Shown here piece after piece: positions 24,490 to 36,384 of a stretch of 64,000 nt of DNA. The stretch is taken from positions 21,332,396 to 21,396,395 of the forward strand of contig JBCNJP010000012.1 of the NCBI GenBank assembly GCA_039602395.1, read 5' to 3'. Position 1 is the first letter of the stretch, and every line of letters begins with the position of its first letter. The notes under the pieces were generated by a model, which was not told the DNA's origin, did no database searches, and worked only from the letters and a program-made list of their open reading frames with translations. The position numbers were made by a program, and so were the translations under genes. Origin of the DNA: Deinandra increscens subsp. villosa. Its lineage: Eukaryota > Streptophyta > Magnoliopsida > Asterales > Asteraceae.

Positions 24490-26520
24490 ACCATACCAGC
24501 TTCATATTTAATATGTTTTGCAGTCTTACGTACTAGGGACATGAGAACTTTACAGTAAAGCTAAACTATCAGGGACAAACCCAACCTTAGTAACAGTAGG
24601 AACCATAATACTATCTTTAAAATCTAACCTTTAAAGACCAGCAACTCCATGGAAAAAAATCAATCCAACAGTTGTTGCACCTTTAGTAGCTCCATGAACC
24701 ACCTGTCTAGTAGTGTGTTCAAACTTGTATCCCTTTCTAGCATTATAACATACATAAATATTATATAAATATAAATATGCTATATAAGAAAACATGAAAC
24801 TGTCAATACTGTTTACTCAACTAAACTAGAAAAACATCAAATTTTTTATTAGACGGCCACCTAATTACTATTGTACCCAATAATACAGTATATTCTAGAA
24901 GAGATTAAGATAGTAAAAACAGTGACCCACGTGAGGCTGGCTACTATATATGAGATCAAAAGATGCCATATTGAACTTGAAGAAAACTTTTATTTTTATT
25001 ATTATTTAAATGAATCCACATATTTGTCATTTAGTATATAAGCTGATATATATGTTTCATGTAATTAAATATATCTCAATCAATAAAAATAGTAACATAT
25101 GTTTTATTATATTCTGAGAAAAAAAAAACATAACTTGCAGATCATAATGAATACTGATACACAGATCACTCAAAGAGACAAGTGGTGCTTCCACATTAAT
25201 GATAACTAGATTAATTAGTGATCTATACCCACACACAAATACAAAGAAATATGTAACGCACTCACATATGGAACAACAACAAACAATTAGGCTCACTTCT
25301 CCGATGAGTTTGGCCCTCTGTTTTTCCCAAAATAAACAACTGCAAAAACACAAACAACTCATGTCATGCACAGCTTCTACAACATGTACTAAACTAGTTT
25401 TATGTAGGGGTGTTTGTACTGTTAACTTCTTTGAATGAGTCATTTTGACAAAAAAGATCATGTTTACTGTAATCTCAAAAACCGGACAATCATGTTCTAT
25501 TAGATGCTTGGTTACATATTTAACCGGTTAACAATCAACAAAACCCCTAGTTCCGGGATCATGATAATACTAAAATGAATAAAGATTAGTTCATGTGCCA
25601 GATAATCAACTTAATAATCAGGCATGTGTATCATTGCTCTATTGAAATCTACGGAAATATGGGCGCTGCTAGTAGCAACTATGACATTAAATGTCACGTT
25701 CTTGCAGCCATGAGATGTGATGCTAGTATAACTAATCTAAATTCAAGATAGGGGTATGAAACTGAAACAAACGAAAACCAAACTAACCGAACCCAGGTCC
25801 AACAGTTTGGTTTTATCAATGTATCCTTTGCATGTGAAAAAGAAAAACTAAACCTAATTGAAAAAACTCAGTAAAAAGCAAACCAGTTATTCTTTCTTAA
25901 TGTAAATCATAACGATTTATCGTCATCAAGATGTGATTCGTTGCTGTTGTTGCTGTCTTTTCTGTTTATTCTAAAACAAATGTTCTCAGCGACTCAAGAA
26001 GATAAAACACGATCTGTACATAGTGTAAGATTTCAAAGAACTAATTGCAATAGTGAATCAGGGCATGGAGAAACAAAAGAAGATAAAAAACGATCTGTAC
26101 AATCGAACATGAATATCATAATCTTATTTCAAAATAAATTACTGACCTAGTGAAATCAAGCTTTCCATTCTGATTCAACAGCAATGGGTTCAAAACCACT
26201 AACGTGCCCTTTGTAACTTATCACGAGCTCTGGATCTAGGGTTTTCTTAGCCTCGTGATTTTTTGTTCATCTCTATCATATAGTGGAGAGATAAGTCCAA
26301 CAATGGAGAAATTCGGCCCAAGTTCGCAAAATCGATGGCCATGCGAACTGCTATTGAAACTATCTCATATTTGCAAAGAAAATTAGGGTTTTGAATAGAG
26401 ATGTGCAGGAAACGAGACGAGATCTATGATGGATTGTGAGAATACGATGCCCTAATTTTGAAGAGATGAAAATACTTGTTTTTCTTGGCATCGTAATAGA
26501 ATCCATGTGATTAGTCTGCC
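24490..26520. other. CACTA-like element interior, no gene seen
   Basis: AT-rich sequence without a supported coding region. Frames at 25057-25461 and 24235-24459 lack family resemblance. A GC-richer stretch with a G11-12 run follows at about 26882 and leads to the right subterminal repeats; no gene was recognised there either. Confidence 0.45.
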
Positions 26521-26598
26521 TTAAAATCGTTCATACAGTGACTTAATGATACTTGGATTCCAATCAGTAACACACACATGTAGGAAGTTAAGAGGGCA

Positions 26599-26703
26599 AA
26601 CCTTGTGGTATTTTTCGTGAAGGACTTTAGCTTTATCAGGACTCAATTGTTGATGTTGTTGTCCATACTTACTCACTCGTCCCTCCATCAAAACCCTAGC
26701 CAA
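26599..26703 (-). other. Possible captured first exon (SOSEKI-like)
   Basis: A short frame with the block YGQQHQQLSPDKAKV ending at a plausible GT donor (KYHK then GT). It resembles the N-terminus of SOSEKI/DUF966 proteins, which carry a SPERAKVW-type motif near the start. The resemblance is short, so this is a weak call. If right, the CACTA-like element has captured pieces of two genes. Confidence 0.25.
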
Positions 26704-27632
26704 AAACCGCCCTTAGCAATCTCAATCGGAACCCTCAATCCCCCAATTTGATAACTCCGCAAACTAAAACAACAACTAAATATGCTTACAGATATATTAT
26801 ATTGATGTGCGAACTTACCTGAAGGGATGAGTGCGGAGAGGAACGAGAGAAACGACTTTGGCGAGTTTTGTTGAGAATCGAGGGGGGGGGGGGAGAGCGT
26901 TCCAGGACTTGGCTAGCATCATCAAATTCAGGTCGGTGTCCTCTTTTTCTTCATAATCCTCGTCCTCCTCGTTGTGGTGGAGCTGCGATTAATGCCTATT
27001 TCCGAGACTCCTCTCCTCGCTTGCGTAGATGGAGCGAGATGAAAGAGGCGGGCCAGATTTTAGGGTAAAATGTCGAGATGAGATGGAGGCGGAGGTGAGA
27101 TCAAGCAGGATGTGGGATGTAGGAGGCGTACCAGATTTTAGGGCTAAAATAATTGAGGGCGGCGGGAAAGAACTTTGTGAGCGGAAAATGAGTTCAAAAT
27201 TTTAGGGCAAATGTATTATAAGGAAAATAAAGAATATAAAATGACACTTTGAAGATGACGCGCGCCCAATGTGTACTCCGTGTTTTTTTATTTACGACAT
27301 AAATTTTATGAGGCGCAAAATTGCGCGTCATCTGCTCTTAAAATTTTACAATTCTTGACAATTTTTTTATGACACTCATTTTTGCGCGTCATTAAAAACC
27401 GGGCGTCATCGTTCGCGCGTCAAGAAAAGCACTTTTTCTAGTAGTGGCTTAACCATTCAAAATGGTCCATACCGCACATTTCAACATTCATATCACAATA
27501 TATAATTTAAATCACTTACTTAATTCACTTACCGGGTCAGAAGATCGAACCTTGAACCGAACATCTTTTCCCATCACGAGCACTTGGTTTGAGTTCAAGT
27601 GCCCCCGTGACACTTGAATCCCTCAAACCATG

Positions 27633-27644
27633 GCTCTAATGCCA
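27633..27644 (-). other. Degenerate tRNA-Met primer site
   Basis: TGGCATTAGAGC on the minus strand, two changes from the usual TGGTATCAGAGC, just inside the LTR border at 27648 (TGTAAGG on the plus strand). It marks the Gypsy fragment's 5' LTR junction. Confidence 0.65.
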
Positions 27645-27647
27645 ACT

Positions 27648-28414
27648 TGTAAGGCCCCAATCCCATTATCACGTGTTAACATCGTTTCAGAAATCAGAGT
27701 TTGACACCATTAACTTCATAGTAATACTACAAACATTCACATTAACAAACATGTGCATCAAGGTCCCAAAAGATGTGATGTTCGGTTCCAAAAGTCTTCG
27801 ATTCGATCCCGACCCGTCAACTATTGTTTACCTGCCAAAAACACTAGTAACACATTAGTATTAATGGCAAAGAACAGCAATCAACCCAGCACATCAATTA
27901 AATACAAGAAAACAAGACCAAAATCCGGACAGCAGCTCCAAGCGTATCGCTTGGAGCTGCAGCTTTCCCAGGCGATACGCCTGGAACCCCTTTTCCAAGG
28001 CTCCAGGCCATTTTTCCCATACTTAGCCAAATTTTCAGCATTTTCACTCTTGTGCAAGTTCACCAATCCTAACTTCATTTTTAGTGCTGGAAACTCACCA
28101 TAACCTATCTTTCATGGTTAAATTCGTTTTTTTTTTTACAACAATCACGTATTAATTACACGGATCAAATATAGTTGGCACCCCAAACCGACCCGTTGAC
28201 CCGTTAAGGCATTTGCCACATTCCAGCCCCTATGGCACACTTCCACCTACTATTTCTCATCATATTCACATCTTGGCACACACACATGATGTGCCAAGCC
28301 GCTTAGACATCTTGTTGGGGCAATTAGAGGATTATAGCCTCACTACTACTCGCCCTATCTCAACACTACCGCTCAACCCAAAAAGGGCTGCTTTTCAGCT
28401 TGGTCATTTGCATA
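27648..28414 (-). repeat. Partial LTR of Gypsy fragment
   Basis: The 3' end of an LTR (5' LTR of the minus-oriented fragment) cut by the Athila-like insertion at 28415. It contains a perfect 13-bp-arm palindrome around GCGTATCGC (27933-27961) and the partner motif CCAGGCGATACGCCTGG (27968-27984). The remainder of this LTR lies outside the window or is lost. Confidence 0.65.
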
Positions 28415-28758
28415 TGATGTGTTCGGAACGACACTAAAAATACTATTAAAACCTAGACCTAAGCTAGACCTAGACACATCTAAATTTTACCGAAACTACC
28501 TAAACTAAACCAAACCCTCAGGCAAGTGTACCTGTCGGATTGTAGCTAAGCTAAGGTAAGACCGGATATCGAACCCTAGAGACACTAGAATACAAGACAC
28601 AACCTAGGACCTAATGAAAGGAATTTTGAGTTTTTGGTTAAAAATAGATATAGAATTAAATTAACTAAAATGACACTAAAACTACCAACCGACAATAGAG
28701 AACTTAGGAGAATTCAGAGTGAGAAAGGTACCACCTAGACCTAGAATCCTAATTAATA
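28415..28758 (-). repeat. Athila-like 3' LTR, part 1
   Basis: First 344 bp on the plus map of the left LTR, interrupted by the CACTA element and resumed at 44116. It matches 62265-62608. It starts TGATGTG, forming a terminal inverted repeat with CACATCA at 45795. Confidence 0.9.
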
Positions 28759-29810
28759 CACTACGTCAAAACTAACCTTTGGCCACGGAAAAAAACCGTG
28801 ACAAAAGGTGTTTTGTCACGTTTTTTTTTCCATTCCAAACGACACCATAGGTGCCGTGACCATGTGTACCCTACGGCCACGTTACAATATCAGTGGCTGA
28901 AGCCACCTATAAGCGTGGCTAAAGGGTACCAATATTTGTTGTTGTAATCAAACAATTCTTCAGAAAAGCGTGGCGAAAGGGTTCCAACGGCCACATGTGT
29001 TTGGTTAACGTGGCCTTTGGTATTTTATGGTCACGTATATTCGTGTTTTAGCCACATACATTATAAAAATACGTGGCCAAAGGGTTGCTGAAATCATACA
29101 TTTTGTCACAGTACGAGTGGCCAAAGGGTGGCAACGGCCACGTTAAAATATGAATGGCGTGGCCTTTGGTATTATATGGTCACGTATATTTGTGTTTTAG
29201 CCACATATGTTATAAAAAAACGTGGCCAAATGGGTTGCTGAAATTATAATTTTTGTCCCAATACGCGTGGCCAAAGGGTGGCAACCGCCACGTTAAAATA
29301 TGAATAGCGTGGCCTTTGGTATTATATGGTCACGTATATTTGTGTTTTAGCCACATATGATATGAAAAAACGTGGCCAAATGGGTTGCTGAAATCATAAA
29401 TTTTGTCCCAATAAGCGTGGCCAAAGGGTGGCAACTGCCACATTAAAATATAAAAAGCGTGGCCTTTGGTATTATATGGTCACGTATATTTGTGTTTTAG
29501 CCACATATATTTGGAAAAAAAAAGTGGCTAAAGGGTAGTTGAAATCAGATATTTTGTCCCAATACGCGTGGCCAAATGGTGGCAACGACCACGTTAAGAT
29601 ATAAAAAGCGTGACCTTTGGTATTATATGGTCACGTATATTTGTGTTTTAGCCACATATAATTGGAAAAAAAAAAGTGGCCAAAGGGTAGTTGAAATCAG
29701 ATAATTTGTCCCAATAAGCGTGGCCAAATGGTGGCAACGGCCACGTTAAAATATAAAAAGTGTGGCCTTTGGTATTATATATATGGTCACATATATTTTC
29801 TTAATTACAA
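28759..29810. repeat. Left subterminal region with 150-bp array
   Basis: Terminal repeat, then about 250 bp of dispersed GTGGCCAAAGG-type motifs, then six tandem copies of a 150-bp unit. GTGGCCTTTGG recurs near 29010, 29159, 29309, 29459, 29610 and 29761. These would be binding sites for the TNPA-like protein by analogy with En/Spm. Confidence 0.85.
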
Positions 29811-29958
29811 TTAATTATATATTAATTAATTAGTATAGAGAAACCTTAAAAATCATATATTATAATTAAAAATTAATGTACATACACTAATCATGACGCT
29901 GTTCAAAAAGATAACATACGACACTAGCTAATCAAAGTTTAATTTCTATAATAATTAA

Positions 29959-31680
29959 TTATAATTTCTTGTCCGTGCTGATCAGCTGCTTCTGCTGGTG
30001 CCGTGTGATTTTTCTATTTATCACATTTTGATTCTTCAGCTGGTTTGGTGCTACGTACACTACTTTCTGCATCTTTTTCCGATCATTATTTACCTGGAAA
30101 CATGACAAATAAAACCGATCAGATATATATAATATATATATAAAGTTAATTAATTAGCGGATACGATTAATTAATGTAGTAATTACCTGTGGTTGTTCCA
30201 ATACTTTTTGAACCGTAGAATGATCAACCGGCTGTGATCTATCTGACTTGTTATTAGAATGAAGGATCATTCGGTTCATCGGCCATGCAATAATATATTT
30301 ATTTTCAACCTCCGAAAGCGTTGTTTTACCATCTACTGGGAATGGTAAAAATGTTGCACCCTTTTTGACCTGATAAACTCTAATTCTACGGCAACCAGGA
30401 GCTAATGGACTTCCATGAATCTTCTCATCTTTTTGTTTTGGTAATAATTCAGCCATTCCCACGACGTTCAGTGGATCCCATTCCATGTGCAACGTCGCAG
30501 TTTGGCTCCCCTGATCAGAAGTGACATAATAATAATAATAATATTATTAATTATAGCATATATATAAACAATTAATTAATTAAAGTAAAAAATAGAATAC
30601 AAAAATTGTGGTATATACTAATCTATACCTCTTGGATTACTGGCTGCAGATCGGTAGCAGCTGCAATGGCATCATAATTATTTGGTTTTTCCAACTGAAG
30701 ATCACTCTTCTTAGGAGGTACTTCACGAGCTGCAGGTTTTGCATGTCTCTTATTCTTTTCCTAAATTGACACCATGTAATTAACTGATTAGTAACATATA
30801 TATTAATTAACGATAACGTCAAAGCGATTTGTCAAATTTCTAAATTAATTATATATATATATATACCACTTCCTGCTCTGATGCCCCAGCATCACTGGCT
30901 GCAGCAGCTGCTGCTTCTGTCATTTTTCTCTTTCTCACCTAAAGACAGCATCAGCATTTAATTAAATGATCATATAGCAATTAGTTATAAGGGAAGTACA
31001 CAACTGTGTAAATTAAAATAGTTACCCTTTCCTTTTGCGACGCTGTTGTAGATGGAGGAGTGTGTTGTGATAGAGTCGCAGAAGAGACCTACAATTCAAT
31101 TAATTAATAAAATCATATCGATCATAACCGGCTAAACATTAGTTAACTATCCTGATGAACTTTAACTATCCTGATGAACTTATCATAGCCGGCACAGTTA
31201 ATTATTAATTATATTCCGGAACAACTCTAACTATCCTGATGAACTTTAACTATCCTGATGAACTTTACCTATACTGCTGAACTTTAACTATCCGGATGAA
31301 CTATAACCAACACGGTTAACTATAACTAGGGACGCATGTTCATCCAGATGAACTAGCTAGAATCTTCCGGATCAACTCTAACTATCCCGATGAACTCTAA
31401 CTATCCTGATGAACTTTTTACTATCCTGATGAACCTTACCTATCCTGAGGAACTTTAACTATCCGGATGAACTCTAACTATCCGGATGAACTATAAGTAG
31501 AGACGCATGTTCATCCAGATGAACTAGAATCTTCCAGATCAACTCAAATTCAGAACTGTTTCAAATCCGTACCTTATCGGCCAACCTTTGAGATGAGTTT
31601 GATTGAGTAGATTGTTTCCGCGATGTATTGCGCGCAGAATTGATCATGTCCTACGTACAATTAATTCAATTAGTTAATTA

Positions 31681-31734
<54 letters not shown>

Positions 31735-33327
31735 TGTCCCTTACAGACGCTCTATGAACTTGTTTATCTTGAATCACAGACTCCATAGCCACCATAAGCT
31801 TATCAATTCTCTCATCCTGTGATTTAACCATATCAGTGAGGCGCTCAACCTCTTGATCCTTTTTCTCACGCAGCTGTCTTTCATTTTTTAGTTCCGCCTC
31901 AAGTTTTTCGATCCGTTCTTTCGATCGCCCTTTTAGAGCACCCCAATATCCACGGGAAGTCACTCCATACCCAATACCTTTTAGGTATCCACCCCTTTCC
32001 TTGCCAAGGACCAGTGTCAGGGCATCCGTTCCCGGTTCTACTGTCACAGACCCCGCATTTATCTTTGTTTCATTCTCGGCCTGCAATAATATAATTTAGT
32101 TAATTTAATGAGGTGCTGTTAATTTTTAACATGTGAATAATTAGGTATATATATAGCAATTAAACTTACTATATCATCTGCTATGCCCTTCACCACAGGG
32201 GTTTTGTATTCCCCGTCTTTATTTACCCTTCCTTTCCTCCACATAAACGCTCGAGAGGGGCAATCATCAGCTGCAATTTCTTTGTTTTGTACCTTGTATT
32301 ATAATAATAATATATATCAGACTTGAAACATAAACGTTCTTAACCATGACTGGGTGTAACACACTTAGCTTATTACCAGTTTTTCTCTCAGAAAGACGTA
32401 TCCTCCCCGCCCCATTGAATGATCATAAGTATAATTTGCTCGAACCTCTTTTCCAATCTTTGACGCAGCCTTTCCAACAGAACAGTAGGATATATAATTA
32501 TAATCTCATTAATTAACACTTATTAGCTTACTTAATTAATGAAATCTGCAGTTTGAATTGAATAAAAACCTCGAATTCTTCAGATCTTGTATATGCTACA
32601 AATCTGTCCCAGTCTTCTTTTTTCACAATAGTGCGATACATCTTTGGAACTTTATCAAGCACGGTGGGTTTTGCTAGGTTGGGACGAATGTGTTTTTCCA
32701 ACATATTTCTTCTAAAACTCCTTAGCAACCCACCAAGCCGTACCATTATAGCTCCCCTTCGACAGTCATCAATTTTGAAATATTTCTATAAAAATAACAT
32801 ATGACAGGATATTTTAGTCGCATGGAATTCAATAACAAACCTAATATGAGAAAATGTTTAATATGTTTCATAACCTGAATCGCTGCCCACATTTTGTTCT
32901 TGTCCTCTATTGGCACCTTCCTCCATTCTAGATACCTCAATCCAACCCCTGCCCTTACAATGTCTCCCATAAAACTCGAAAATTTTGCTCTATGGACCCC
33001 GCCAACCCTTCCCAACGCATCAAATGTTAGTGGCCATTTTTCCTCACCATTTTTCTCAAATCTGGCACGCCACTTTACCAACCGCGTCATCCCCCTCTTG
33101 TTTGCTTGGGGAGCAGAGGCTTCCCCATTCTCATTGTCGACTACTTGGGTATCAACTTGGGCATCATTTTCGACTTGGGCATCAATGTTTTCCATGTCCT
33201 CTTCACCCGAATAATCGTCAATATTGTTATCCATTTCCTCTTCATTATCCGAATAATCGGCATTGTTATACATTCCATCATCTTCCGAATAATATTCATT
33301 GTCATATGCTTCACCTTCAATTTCCAT
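29959..33327 (-). CDS. TNPA-like CACTA protein (Transposase_24 family)
   Basis: Eleven exons read on the minus strand: 33327-32875, 32785-32570, 32469-32377, 32292-32170, 32080-31745, 31650-31573, 31088-31026, 30938-30867, 30760-30629, 30510-30187 and 30093-29959. Every exon is a multiple of three with GT-AG borders and no stop, giving about 674 aa. The N-terminus is very acidic. The Transposase_24 (Ptta/En/Spm) domain spans exons 1-5: WRARFEKNGEEKWPLTFDALG, MYRTIVKKEDWDRFVAYT, DHSMGRGGYVFLREKL, then a coiled coil ending exon 5. In En/Spm such proteins bind subterminal repeats and bring the ends together. The last two exons hold a separate conserved-looking block (WDPLNVVGMAELLPKQ). Transcribed away from the TNP2 gene. 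Confidence 0.85.
31141..31560. repeat. GGATGAACT-type repeats in TNPA intron
   Basis: About fifteen degenerate copies of a 19-20 bp unit (AACTATCCTGATGAACTTT and variants with CCGGATGAACT) fill the sixth intron of the TNPA-like gene. The same words recur at 37133-37210 and in the second intron of the transposase gene at 40521-40950. Confidence 0.85.
31685..31731. repeat. (TA)n microsatellite forming most of an intron
   Basis: A 47-bp TA run makes up half of the 94-bp fifth intron (31651-31744) of the TNPA-like gene. Confidence 0.9.
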
Positions 33328-33924
33328 TGTTAAATCAGATGAATCCTGTAGATGACAGTGAAATAAATAGAGAATTAATGAAATAAATGCGATGGAATAA
33401 TTAAGATGAAATAATTGAGATGAAAATGATCTACTGAAGATGACAGTGAAATTAATATATACTGACGGGAATTAGGTAGTGATCTTCTGAAGATGATAGT
33501 GTGATGAATCCGGAACTGATCAATCAATTAGGTAGATGAAATTTTAGTGATATGGAAGAAGAGAGTAATGAATCGTTTTGGTGATAAAGTTTTGGTTAGA
33601 GGGAGTTGAATAGGAACTGATCAATGAATTTTGGGAAATTTGAAAAATGGTGGGAAGTAATTTGGGGATTAATAGGATCGATCCGGGTGAAAACATCTCA
33701 GCTAATAAGGACGTGACAGCATTTATCGGATATAATATAAACTCAATTAATACGATTTGCGTTAATATTTATCTTGAATTTTAAAGAGTTAACATGGACT
33801 CAAAAAGTTAAAACCACCAAACCACAGGAACGCAAATCGTATTTAACTTTATTTTAAACATACCTTTAAAATAATCTTTAAATGTAAACTGGAATACTAA
33901 GCAATAAATTTAATGATAATTGTA
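33328..33924. other. Spacer upstream of TNPA-like gene
   Basis: 5' flank of the TNPA-like gene, AT-rich, no ORF supported. It probably contains the promoter; I see no single clear TATA box. Confidence 0.4.
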
Positions 33925-35640
33925 TCCTAAAATGACCCTCATTGCCCCTAAACACACCTTATTGGGCCGTCATTGGTCCTAACCATGCTTATTGGTTACA
34001 TACACACCTTACTAGGACTTATTGGTTCTAACCGACCTCATTGCCCTACTAAACACACCTTATTGGGCCATCATTGGTCCTAAACATAATTTATTGGTTA
34101 TATACACACCTTATTGTGCCATCATTGGTCCTAAACATGCTTATTGGTTACATACACACCTTATTGGGACTAATTGGTCCCAACTGGCCCTCGTTTCCCC
34201 TAAACACACCTTATTGGGTCTCATTGGTCCTAAACACAACTTATTTGTTACATACACACCTTATTGGGCCATCATTGCTCCTAAACATGCTTATTGGTTA
34301 CATACACACCTTACTGGGACTCATTGGTCCCAACAGGCCCTCGTTTCCCCTAAACACACCTTATTGGGTCTCATTGGTCCTAAACACAACTTATTTGTTA
34401 CATACACCTTATTGGGTCTCAATGTTCCTAAACACAACTTATTTGTTACATACACACCTTATTGGGCCATCATTGGTCCTAAACATGCCTATTGGTTACA
34501 TACACACCTTACTGGGACTCATTGGTCCCAACTGGCCCTCGTTTCCCCTAAACTCACCTTATTGGGTCTCATTGGTCCTAAACACAACTTATTTGTTACA
34601 TACACACCTTATTGGGCCATCATTGCTCCTAAACATGCTTATTGGTTACATACACACCTTACTAGGACTCATTGGTCCCAACAGGCCCTCGTTTCCCCTA
34701 AACACACCTTATTGGGTCTCATTGGTCCTAAACACAACTTATTTGTTACATACACCTTATTGGGTCTCATTGGTCCTAAACACAACTTATTTGTTACATA
34801 CACACCTTATTGGGCCATCATTGCTCCTAAACATGCTTATTGGTTACATACACACCTTACTGGGACTCATTGGTCCCAACAGGCCCTCGTTTCCCCTAAA
34901 CACACCTTATTGGGTCTCATTGGTCCTAAACACAACTTATTTGTTACATACACCTTATTGGGTCTCATTGGTCCTAGACACAACTTATTTGTTACATACA
35001 CACCTTATTGGGCCGTCATTGGTCCTAAACATGCCTATTGGTTACATACACACCTTACTGGGACTCATTGGTCCCAACAGGCCCTCGTTTCCCCTAAACA
35101 CACCTTATTGGGTCTCATTGGTCCTAAACACAACTTATTTGTTACATACACCTTATTGGGTCTCAATGTTCCTAAACACAACTTATTTGTTACATACACA
35201 CCTTATTGGGCCATCATTGGTCCTAAACATGCCTATTGGTTACATACACACCTTACTGGGACTCATTGGTCCCAACTGGCCCTCGTTTCCCCTAAACTCA
35301 CCTTATTGGGTCTCATTGGTCCTAAACACAACTTATTGGTTACATACACACCTTATTGGGCCATCATTGGTCCTAAACATGCTTATTGGTTACATACACA
35401 CCTTACTGGGACTCATTGGTCTCAACTGACCCTCGTTTCCCCTAAACAAACCTTATTGGGTCTCATTGGTCCTCAACACAACTTATTGGTTACATACACA
35501 CCTTATTGGCCCATCATTGGTTCTAAACACAACTTATTGGTTACATACACACCAATTGGGCCATCATTGGTTCTAAACACAACTTATTGGTTACTTACAC
35601 ACCTTATTGGGACTCATTGGTCCTAAACACATCAAATTGA
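33925..35640. repeat. Satellite-like array, 50-bp units in 150/198-bp periods
   Basis: About 1.7 kb of a roughly 50-bp unit containing TTATTGG, TACATACACACC and CATTGGTCCTAAAC. A marker segment (CCTCGTTTCCCC) recurs at spacings near 150, 198, 150, 199, 197, 198 and 150 bp, so units are grouped in threes and fours. Because these periods are divisible by three, two plus-strand frames stay open for 534 and 451 codons. The repetitive translation, lack of any domain and dual open frames argue against a gene. Confidence 0.88.
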
Positions 35641-36384
35641 CCCATTTGACCCCAAATTGACCCATTATTTAATTTTTATCTTAAATCTTTTTATATAATT
35701 TATTTAGAATTATAATTCCCCAAAATTTAAGGGGGCGTTTAGTTGTGGAAAACAGGGGGTGTTTTCCATTTCTGTTTTCCAAGAAAACAAGGAAAACAGA
35801 AAATAGTGTTTTTTGAATTTTAACTAAAAATGGAAAACACCTTTTTTACTGTTTTCTAGGAAAACAGAAAATAGTGTTTTCTAAATTTTAACTAAAAATG
35901 GAAAACACCTTTTTTACTGTTTTCTGTTTTCTGTTTTATATTTTCGTTTTCCAGATATATACAAAAGAAAATGGGCGTTCATTTTCTAGGGTTTATACGC
36001 ACAACCGCTCGACCTCTCCTCCGTTACCTCCGTCGCCGTCTGCTCCAACGCATCGTCAACGGAAATCTAATGTAATGTAGAGATAGAAAACAGTTGATTT
36101 GAACATGTTTTCTAGTTTTCTAATTTTGAAAATGAAAATTCCATCTTTCAATCGGAAATGGGCGTTCTGTTTTTTTGTGTTTAGGGTTTTTGATCGTCTC
36201 TGCATGAGTTGTTGATCGGATTGCAATTGTTGATCGTCTCTGTTTTCGAGGATTAGGGTTTTTGTTTAACAGATTGATTTAATAAACAAAAATAGATAAA
36301 CAAGTATATAACAATAAGTGGATTTCATACTAATTTACATGTTCATTCCTAAAAAAAAAAAACAGAGCAGTTGCGGGTTGAGGT
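35641..36384. other. CACTA spacer with 68-bp duplication
   Basis: Non-coding spacer. A 68-bp unit starting GAAAACAGAAAATAG is duplicated in tandem (35792 and 35860). No gene seen. Confidence 0.6.

Larger units (their letters stand above)
23482..27446. mobile_element. CACTA-like element with captured gene pieces
   Basis: About 3.97 kb inserted in the leader of the Gypsy fragment. The right end is a clear CACTA terminus (CACTACTAGAAAAAGTGC on the minus strand, ending at 27446). Both subterminal regions are packed with TGACGCGC repeats in both orientations (about 23507-23730 and 27255-27425), a typical CACTA feature. The left terminus is degraded: CACT at 23482 is followed by poorly matching bases before the subterminal repeats. 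No 3-bp TSD could be confirmed and no transposase is present, so it is a non-autonomous, Pack-CACTA-like element. Confidence 0.7.
23037..28414 (-). mobile_element. Truncated Ty3/Gypsy element fragment
   Basis: Remnant of an LTR element in minus orientation. It keeps the start of gag (to 23423), a leader interrupted by a CACTA-like element, a tRNA-Met-like primer site (27633-27644) and about 767 bp of the 5' LTR (27648-28414). The LTR is cut by the Athila-like element at 28415, and gag is cut at 23037 where it abuts copy B of the duplication. It is the oldest layer of the nest. Confidence 0.75.

Noticed and set aside
24590..24760. Minus-strand frame reading GYKFEHTTRQVVHG as another captured exon
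   Set aside because: The stretch is protein-like but I could not tie it to a family with any confidence, and a stop follows it.
34022..35626. 534-codon open frame that could be a repeat protein
   Set aside because: It is a translation of a 50-bp tandem repeat, a second frame is also open for 451 codons, and there is no domain, signal or splice support.
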